Assembly (NCBI GenBank): GCA_030156225.1 | Contig: JASGMW010000003.1 | Location: 1-48,828 of the forward strand | Source of the DNA: Methanofollis sp. | Lineage (GTDB): Archaea; Halobacteriota; Methanomicrobia; Methanomicrobiales; Methanofollaceae | DNA: 48,828 nt | Direction: 5' to 3' | Shown here: positions 43,695-48,828 of the stretch, piece after piece | Position numbering within the stretch: position 1 is the first letter of the stretch | Layout of the letters: the number at the start of each line of letters is the position of its first letter | Notes under the pieces: generated by a model | The model's database searches: none | Seen by the model: the letters and a program-made list of their open reading frames with translations, nothing else | Told to the model about the DNA's origin: nothing | Made by a program: the position numbers and the translations under genes

Positions 43695-44264
43695 TCAGAG
43701 ACGTTCCAGGAACAGCCGGTGAAGGCGCAGGTCGCCGGAAAGTTCCGGGTGGAAAGAGAGCGCGATATGTTTTCCCTGCCGTACGGCAACGATTCCCCGG
43801 GGTATTTCCGCCAGCACCTCGACGCCCGGGCCCGCGGCCGCCGCGATCGGCGCCCTGATGAAGACCGCATGGAAGGGGGACGCAAGCCCGGTCACCTCGA
43901 TATCGGCCTCGAACGAGTCGCGCTGCCGGCCGAAGGCGTTCCTCTCCACCGCGATATCGACGATGCCGAGGGGCTCGACGCGCGCGTCGTCGATCGTCGA
44001 GGCGACGAGGACCATCCCGGCGCAGGTCGCAAAGATCCCGCCCTCAAAGGAGAGAATCGCGTCCCGCATCCCTTTTTCAGCGATCAGGCGGGCGATCGTC
44101 GTCGACTCCCCGCCTGGAATCGCAAGGGCGTCGCAGCCGGCGAGGTCGGCCGCGGAGCGGACCTCCACCACCTCGCCTCCGCCGCCGAGGGCCGTCGAAA
44201 ACGCATTCACGTGCTCGGAAACATCCCCCTGAAGCGCGAGAACGCCGACCTTCTTACCAGCCAC
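43695..44264 (-). CDS. pdxT: Pyridoxal 5'-phosphate synthase glutaminase PdxT
   Basis: 189 residues, starting at GTG 44264 with a GAGGAGAGG site upstream. Class I glutamine amidotransferase with [30 protein letters not shown], the nucleophile C81 in [13 protein letters not shown], and the His-x-Glu pair in [10 protein letters not shown] near residues 172-174. It supplies ammonia to PdxS for PLP formation from ribose 5-phosphate and glyceraldehyde 3-phosphate. It overlaps the pdxS end by 11 bases. Confidence 0.95.
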   Translation of the reverse strand: MAGKKVGVLALQGDVSEHVNAFSTALGGGGEVVEVRSAADLAGCDALAIPGGESTTIARLIAEKGMRDAILSFEGGIFATCAGMVLVASTIDDARVEPLGIVDIAVERNAFGRQRDSFEADIEVTGLASPFHAVFIRAPIAAAAGPGVEVLAEIPRGIVAVRQGKHIALSFHPELSGDLRLHRLFLERL

Positions 44265-45150
44265 GTTCCTGAAGCCTCTCCTCCCCTTTCAGCTCGTGGA
44301 CGTCCAGGCCCTTCATCGGGTCGCCGATGCCGCGGCTCACCTCGGCGATCACCTTCGCGTCGGTGTAGTGGTGGACAGCCTCGACGACCGCTCTGGCCAT
44401 CTTGTCGGGATTCGACGACTTGAAAATACCCGAGCCGACGAAGACGCCGTCCGCTCCCATCTGCATCATCAGTGCGGCGTCGCAGGGGGTGGCGATCCCG
44501 CCGGCCGAAAAGTTGACGACCGGGAGACGGCCCATCCGCGCCGTCTCGGCGAGGACCTCGTATGGCGCCTCGATCGCGCGGGCGCGGGCCCGGAGCTCCT
44601 GCTCGTCCATGCCGGCAATCTCGCGGATCTCGCCCATGATCGCATGCATGTGCCTGACTGCCTCGACGACGTTGCCGGTGCCGGCCTCGCCTTTCGTCCG
44701 GATCATCGCGGCGCCCTCGTTGATGCGGCGGAGGGCCTCGCCGAGGTTCCGTGCGCCGCAGACAAACGGGACGGTGAACCTGCTCTTTTCGACGTGGTAC
44801 TGCTCGTCTGCAGGGGTGAGCACCTCGCTCTCGTCGATCATGTCGACGCCGAGCGCCTCGAGGACCTGGGCCTCGACATAATGGCCGATCCTCACCTTGC
44901 CCATCACCGGGATGGAGACGGCGTCGATGATCTCGATGACCCTCTCGGGATCGGCCATCCGCGCCACGCCCCCTGCCTTCCTGATGTCCGCAGGAACGCG
45001 CTCGAGGGCCATCACCGCGACGGCGCCCGCGCTCTCGGCGATCCGCGCCTGTTCGGCGTTCACCACATCCATGATGACGCCGCCCTTCTGCATGGACGCG
45101 AAGCCCCGCTTCAGGAGCTCGGTGCCGTACCTCAGTTCCTCAAGTTTCAT
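44254..45150 (-). CDS. pdxS: Pyridoxal 5'-phosphate synthase lyase PdxS
   Basis: 298 residues, (beta/alpha)8 barrel of the SNZ/PDX1 family. Seen: [40 protein letters not shown], the catalytic Lys in [16 protein letters not shown] near residue 80, [17 protein letters not shown] near 103, [20 protein letters not shown] near 152, and [20 protein letters not shown] near 213. It forms the dodecameric synthase with PdxT. The gene begins 20 bases after cbiB. Confidence 0.96.
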   Translation of the reverse strand: MKLEELRYGTELLKRGFASMQKGGVIMDVVNAEQARIAESAGAVAVMALERVPADIRKAGGVARMADPERVIEIIDAVSIPVMGKVRIGHYVEAQVLEALGVDMIDESEVLTPADEQYHVEKSRFTVPFVCGARNLGEALRRINEGAAMIRTKGEAGTGNVVEAVRHMHAIMGEIREIAGMDEQELRARARAIEAPYEVLAETARMGRLPVVNFSAGGIATPCDAALMMQMGADGVFVGSGIFKSSNPDKMARAVVEAVHHYTDAKVIAEVSRGIGDPMKGLDVHELKGEERLQERGW

Positions 45151-45170
45151 TATTCCTACCTATAGGACGG

Positions 45171-46091
45171 TCATGCCAATAAAAATAGTGCGATGATGGC
45201 AGATGCCGAAAATATCAGCGTTATTCCACGAACGGAAGCAATTATATCGTTTCCTCCGTCCTCAAGGCTCCGGTCCCCGGGCCCGATCGCATAGACGCCC
45301 CGCTTGCAGAACCGCACCCCGACACCGCCGGCGATCACCGCCATCGGCCAGCCGCCATTGTAGCCAGGCCGCTTTTTTCGATCGGAAAGAAGCGCCTGCC
45401 ATGCAGGAGCGAACCGTCCCTTCAGAGAGAAATAGATGAGGCCGAAGAGGGCCGCGAGCCTGGCGGGAACGAGGTTCGCCAGATCGTCGGCCCTGGCAGC
45501 GCACCAGCCGAGCCTGATCCGATCGTCGGTATAGCCGAGCATGGCGTCCATGCAGTTGATCGCACGGTAGAAGGCGGCCGCTGTCAGTCCGAGGCCGAAC
45601 GGGGCGAAGACCGAAAACCAGAAGAGCGGGGCGACGATCGAGTCGGAAAGGTTCTCGGCCACCGACTCGTAGGCCGCGGACCTGATCTCCTCTGCGGAAA
45701 GATCCGACGTGTCCCTGGAGACGAGCATGCCGGCGGCCCTTCGCCCCTCCTCCAGACCGCCACCTGCAAGGGCCGTCTCGACGGACGCGGCGTGCTCTTC
45801 CAGGGAACGCCATGCAAAGACCGCCTTGAGGAGGAAGGGCGCGAGGACGACGAGCAGAAGGGGCGGGGCATCGTGCTCGACGACAGAGAACGGCGCGGCA
45901 AAGAGACAGGCGGAGATCGCCCATAAAAGCGCGCCGATCGGCTTCTGGAGCGCCGCAGGATAGCGCTCCGGCCTGCCCCACCAGCCCACAAACCTGCCGA
46001 AAAGGGAGACCGGGTGAAACGGCGTGTGCGGGTCGCCCCAGAGCCGGTCGATGACGAGTGCAAGAGCCAGGGTCAGCGCCGCAAGAACCAT
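45171..46091 (-). CDS. cbiB: Adenosylcobinamide-phosphate synthase CbiB
   Basis: 306 residues, integral membrane protein. CbiB (CobD) attaches the aminopropanol arm to the corrin ring in cobalamin synthesis. Family features: ALVIDRLWGDPHTPFHPVSL at the start, AAGMLVSRDTSDLSAEEIRS near 120, SVAENLSDSIVAPLFWFSVF near 143, YRAINCMDAMLGYTDDR near 174 and KKRPGYNGGWPMAVIAGGVG near 242. It overlaps the upstream DUF7524 gene by 19 bases. Cobalamin-type cofactors are needed for methyl transfer in all methanogens. Confidence 0.94.
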   Translation of the reverse strand: MVLAALTLALALVIDRLWGDPHTPFHPVSLFGRFVGWWGRPERYPAALQKPIGALLWAISACLFAAPFSVVEHDAPPLLLVVLAPFLLKAVFAWRSLEEHAASVETALAGGGLEEGRRAAGMLVSRDTSDLSAEEIRSAAYESVAENLSDSIVAPLFWFSVFAPFGLGLTAAAFYRAINCMDAMLGYTDDRIRLGWCAARADDLANLVPARLAALFGLIYFSLKGRFAPAWQALLSDRKKRPGYNGGWPMAVIAGGVGVRFCKRGVYAIGPGDRSLEDGGNDIIASVRGITLIFSASAIIALFLLA

Positions 46092-46585
46092 GCGGCAAAC
46101 ACCCCGGCGATCAGTACGACGAATGCCGCCGCCTCGAAGAGGACGATCCCCGTGCCGACGTAGACGATAAAGAGCAGGGCGGCGACGGTGATGATGGCAA
46201 AGGGCACAACCGGAAGACCCGGACTCCCGGGAGGGATCGGGGGCTCCGGGATCTCTTCCTCGGGCGCGGGGCGTTCCCTGACAAAGACCCTCAAAAACGA
46301 GCGGTTCGTGCCGTAACCCGTGATCGCCGCGATCTCGAAGGTTCCGGGAAAAACATCGCTCCAGACGGACACCGACACGTCGGCTGAACGCTCAAGATAG
46401 AGATTTTCGTGGAAAAAATCCGTAAAACGTCCTGCGTCGGCGGCGGAAAGCGTGAGATGGAGGGGAGAGCCCTCGTTGATCAGTCTGAGGACAAGGGTGT
46501 CCCCGGCCGAGACCTCGACCGACTCCGGCAGGTCGATCGAATTTATAGCGCGTGTATTGAACCGTATCTCACAGAGAACGTCCAT
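46073..46585 (-). CDS. DUF7524-like membrane-anchored protein
   Basis: 170 residues from ATG 46585. A beta-rich N-terminal domain (residues 1-105, no signal peptide), a Pro/Glu linker EEEIPEPPIPPGSPGLPVVP, then two C-terminal helices. The order soluble domain, proline-rich hinge and helix pair fits archaeal DUF7524-type proteins; the name is from memory and uncertain. It sits between the Trm112-like gene (two-base gap) and cbiB (19-base overlap) in an operon. Function unknown. Confidence 0.72.
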   Translation of the reverse strand: MDVLCEIRFNTRAINSIDLPESVEVSAGDTLVLRLINEGSPLHLTLSAADAGRFTDFFHENLYLERSADVSVSVWSDVFPGTFEIAAITGYGTNRSFLRVFVRERPAPEEEIPEPPIPPGSPGLPVVPFAIITVAALLFIVYVGTGIVLFEAAAFVVLIAGVFAAWFLRR

Positions 46586-46587
46586 AT

Positions 46588-46770
46588 TTAATCCGTATCG
46601 GTCTGAGGAAGAAGGTTCGGTATGCCCTCCCTGATGGGATACGCGACGCCGCAGGCCCCGCACCAGAGCGAGCCTTCGACGATGTCGTCATCGGTTTCTT
46701 CGTCAACGCGCAGCTCGAGATCGCCCTTGCAGACCGGGCAGCAGAGAATGTCGAGGAGAGAGCGCTTCAC
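46588..46770 (-). CDS. Trm112-like zinc-ribbon protein
   Basis: 60 residues. MKRSLLDILCCPVCKGDLEL and WCGACGVAYPIREGIPNLLP give a four-Cys zinc ribbon ending in the IREGIPNLLP phrase typical of Trm112/UPF0434. Trm112 proteins stabilise and activate several methyltransferases that act on RNA and translation factors. It overlaps the purA stop by four bases. The Trm5-like enzyme at 11.9 kb does not need Trm112, so its partner is elsewhere. Confidence 0.85.
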   Translation of the reverse strand: MKRSLLDILCCPVCKGDLELRVDEETDDDIVEGSLWCGACGVAYPIREGIPNLLPQTDTD

Positions 46771-47777
46771 AGTTCATCCCTCAGGTCGATGATCTGGGTG
46801 AGCTCGGGTCCGGTGGAGACCAGGCCGATCGGAGCACCGATATCCTTCTCGGCCTGTTCGAGAAAGGCAACCGCCTTCTCGGTCAGGCCGTCGTACGAGG
46901 TCGCGCCGAAGCACGCCGGGTCCACGTGGTCGATGCCGGTGATCGCCGCAATGGTGCAGCCGTTGATCATCGCGGAGTAGCGCGCCATCTTCCCGTCCCA
47001 CCCGCCGATCCTCCGAAGGCGGTGCGTGACCGTGCCGAATTCCTGAAAGCCAAGGACGTTCGACTGATCGGCCGACATCTCGGTCTGGAACGGACCCTCA
47101 CCGACCCTGGTCGGGTACGCCTTGAAGACGACGACGACATCGTCGATCCTGGTCGGGCCCACGCCGTTATCCGCGGCGATCTGGGAGGCCGAGGTGTCCT
47201 TGCTCGTCACGAAGGGATAGGTCCCGTAATACAGGGAGATCCCGAAGCCCTGCGTTCCCTCGAGGAGGACGTTGTCGCCGACGTCGATCGCCTCGTTGAT
47301 CTCGGCGGCGACGTCGATGATATATGGGGCCAGTTCAGGCACGTCCTTTGCCTGGCGGGAGGTGCGGAGGACGCGGTCGGAGTTCGCCGGGCCGCATCCG
47401 GTCCCGGTCGACCCGATTTTCTTCGAAAGATGGTCGCTCGCCCTGTCGCGGGCGATATGATCCTCCTCGATCACGCCGCAACGCCCGTCCACGAACGTCC
47501 TGTCGCCGACGTTCAACAGATTGACCTCGCGGAGAAAGACCCGCGGGTCGACCAGGACGCCGCTTCCTATACAGAGCCGTGCATCCGGGTACACGAATCC
47601 GGACGGGATCATCCGGACGCCGTAGTTTTTGTCGCCGACCGTCACCGTGTGTCCGGCGTTCGGGCCCACGCCGCCCCTGGAGATGATCGATGGGTGATCC
47701 TGGTGGGCAATATGGGCCACAATCTTTCCCTTTCCTTCATCCCCGAAAAATCCGCCGACAATAATCGTACACGCCAT
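46767..47777 (-). CDS. purA: Adenylosuccinate synthase
   Basis: 336 residues from ATG 47777 (MACTIIVGGFFGDEGKGKIV, the GTP/IMP P-loop with catalytic Asp13). It forms adenylosuccinate from IMP, Asp and GTP. Other motifs: GGVGPNAGHTV (catalytic His) near residue 36, STGTGCGPANSDR near 122, LLEGTQGFGISLYYGTYPFV near 172, and TSKDTSASQIAADNGVGPTR near 192. The form is shorter than bacterial PurA (about 430), as in other methanogens. An upstream in-frame ATG at 47807 is less likely. TATACTTTTATC near 47810-47822 is a plausible TATA box. Confidence 0.95.
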   Translation of the reverse strand: MACTIIVGGFFGDEGKGKIVAHIAHQDHPSIISRGGVGPNAGHTVTVGDKNYGVRMIPSGFVYPDARLCIGSGVLVDPRVFLREVNLLNVGDRTFVDGRCGVIEEDHIARDRASDHLSKKIGSTGTGCGPANSDRVLRTSRQAKDVPELAPYIIDVAAEINEAIDVGDNVLLEGTQGFGISLYYGTYPFVTSKDTSASQIAADNGVGPTRIDDVVVVFKAYPTRVGEGPFQTEMSADQSNVLGFQEFGTVTHRLRRIGGWDGKMARYSAMINGCTIAAITGIDHVDPACFGATSYDGLTEKAVAFLEQAEKDIGAPIGLVSTGPELTQIIDLRDEL

Positions 47778-47841
47778 TGCTATATCATGTAATTTGGGGT
47801 GATACATGATGATAAAAGTATATCATCCGATTTTTTGCTCC

Positions 47842-48156
47842 TCACTCAGTCTCGCAGATCTCTTTTTTTCCCGGGAAAAGACGGCACCTGATGTTCCTGA
47901 AATACGAGATATGGAGAAGCATATGCACGACCACCAGGATGACGAACGCAAATCCGGCGACACTGTGGACGTCCACCCACTCGCTCCTGGTGACGCCGAG
48001 AAAGGCGTTCAGGTTCACAACCCCGGTGCCGGCATGACCCCATCCTCCGCTCCCCGAAGGGAGGAAAAAAAAGAGGATCAACGATGATAGGACAACGATC
48101 ACGAACGCAACGAGCATCGCAAGGTCTACGATCGCATCCACCTGGCTCTTCCGCAT
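47842..48156 (-). CDS. DUF4405-like small membrane protein
   Basis: 104 residues. Three helices: residues about 10-32, a middle region, and about 65-88. The sequence LGVTRSEWVDVHSVAGFAFV then ILVVVHMLLHISYF puts three His in and next to the last helix, the spacing of bis-His heme b proteins, and matches the DUF4405 family. A GGTATAATTAGG element (about 48178-48189) lies 25-30 bases upstream, so the message is close to leaderless. A redox role at the membrane is inferred only. Confidence 0.75.
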   Translation of the reverse strand: MRKSQVDAIVDLAMLVAFVIVVLSSLILFFFLPSGSGGWGHAGTGVVNLNAFLGVTRSEWVDVHSVAGFAFVILVVVHMLLHISYFRNIRCRLFPGKKEICETE

Positions 48157-48441
48157 ATATGAGGAAGAGGGGCATCGGCCTAATTATACCATTCGCCATG
48201 CCGAAAACCCCCCCTGGAATCTGCAGACGGACCTGCCGGACAATCCGACGTGAAAACTGTTTAACCCCATATAATACGAAGAAACAGACGTATCCGCGCA
48301 GGATCGGATCGTACAAACCTATCGCCGGTTCCAGTGGAAATAAAGGGGTTATACGGACGCTGTCTGTCAGACGGCAGGCGAGCGCGGCCGGGCCGGACCC
48401 GCGGGATCGATTCAGGTAAAAAGCAGGGAGACCGGGGGGCC
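48157..48441. other. Intergenic stretch with ORB-like element
   Basis: 285 bases between the aminotransferase end and the DUF4405 gene. It contains the DUF4405 promoter at its left, a partial element ACTGTTTAACCCCATATAAT near 48256, and the ORB-like element at 48325-48353. No coding frame with family character. Confidence 0.5.
48325..48353 (+). other. Origin-recognition-box (ORB)-like element 3
   Basis: On the plus strand GTTCCAGTGGAAATAAAGGG followed by GTTAT. It is the third and best copy of the element seen twice at 3317-3547, here in the opposite orientation on the map: the dyad TTCCAGTGGAA is perfect but for its centre, and it is followed by AATAAAGGGG. Being single, it may be a distant Orc1/Cdc6 binding site or part of an origin lying outside the window. 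Confidence 0.6.
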
Positions 48442-48828
48442 TCAGGTCAGACCGGCAACGAAGATCCCCATCCGTTCGACGGCGACAGAGAGGTTCTCGC
48501 GGCTCGTCGCATAGGAGCAGCGGATATGTCCTTTCCCCGACTCCCCGAAGGCGCGGCCCGGGACAACGGCGACTTTCTGCTCCTTCAGGAGTTGTTCTGC
48601 AAACTCCTCGTCGGAAAGACCGGTCGCCTCGATCGAGGGAAAGGCGTAGAAGGCGCCCTGCGGCAGGTGACAGGGAAGACCGATCCGGTTGAGCCCCTCC
48701 ACAAAGAGGTTGCGGCGGAAGCGGTACTCCCGCACCATCTCGTTCTTGTTCTCCTCGGCCTGCCTGAGCGCCGCATGGGCGGCGATCTGACCCATCACCG
48801 GGGCGCAGAGCATCACGTACTGGTGGAT
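48442..48828 (-). CDS. Class I/II aminotransferase, C-terminal part
   Basis: The last 128 residues of a PLP-dependent aminotransferase of fold type I run from the right edge to a stop at 48442. Seen: VREYRFRRNLFVEGLNRIGL, CHLPQGAFYAFPSIEATGLS (the family's P-x-G-A-F-Y-x-F) and VAVVPGRAFGESGKGHIRCS (the conserved Arg that binds the substrate carboxylate). This fits aspartate/alanine-type or MalY-like aminotransferases; the substrate cannot be set because the PLP-Lys part is missing. Confidence 0.9.
   Translation of the reverse strand: MHQYVMLCAPVMGQIAAHAALRQAEENKNEMVREYRFRRNLFVEGLNRIGLPCHLPQGAFYAFPSIEATGLSDEEFAEQLLKEQKVAVVPGRAFGESGKGHIRCSYATSRENLSVAVERMGIFVAGLT

Overview
The window is chromosomal DNA from a GC-rich methanogenic archaeon, most likely of the order Methanomicrobiales (Methanofollis/Methanoculleus-like; the genus is inferred from gene content only). 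Archaeal markers are aIF1A, the small subunit of DNA polymerase D, class I HMG-CoA reductase, two CofH enzymes for the F420 chromophore, an FmdE-family protein, a Trm5-type tRNA methyltransferase, prepilin-like secretion genes and TATA boxes about 25 bases upstream of many starts. Several transcripts look leaderless or nearly so. I saw no rRNA, tRNA, CRISPR array or intact insertion sequence.

Layout. 1-4.2 kb: an unrecognised gene cut by the left edge, a decayed small membrane gene, a two-gene ABC exporter, then a gene-poor stretch holding two decayed genes (TMEM175-type channel, His-rich protein) and two origin-recognition-box (ORB)-like elements, then aIF1A, whose start is out of frame with its body at an A6 run. 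4.2-8 kb: a minus-strand operon of five prepilin-like membrane proteins and a lipoprotein. 8-20 kb: mostly housekeeping and metabolic genes (FmdE-like, DUF1015, rimI, hmgA, trm5, secreted C69 peptidase, purE, thiC, MBL hydrolase, DUF123 nuclease-like, iron-sulfur flavoprotein, DUF1805). 20-27 kb: tandem cofH genes behind a signal peptidase, a zinc/manganese-type ABC importer with an adjacent DtxR-like regulator and candidate operators, and polB. 27-39 kb: membrane pyrophosphatase, then the most interesting cluster: DUF2162, ExbB/MotA-like, DUF2149 and a 1651-residue secreted, membrane-anchored CobN-like protein, followed by CorA and MarC. 39-43.6 kb: soluble chemoreceptor with a Cys-rich PAS domain, CheW, and a CHASE4-like/HAMP/PAS sensor whose histidine-kinase-like tail lacks the phospho-histidine and ATPase domain. 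43.7-48.8 kb: a minus-strand purA-trm112-like-DUF7524-cbiB-pdxS-pdxT run, a DUF4405 membrane protein, a third ORB-like element and the 3' end of an aminotransferase.

How parts may work together. The CobN/ExbB/DUF2149/DUF2162 set resembles an energised surface system for a metal-tetrapyrrole or metal ion: the large chelatase-like protein is predicted outside the cell, with an ExbB-like pair in the membrane. CorA (Mg/Co), cbiB (corrinoid assembly) and the Zn/Mn importer give the window a strong metal-handling flavour. This is inference from domain architecture and gene order.
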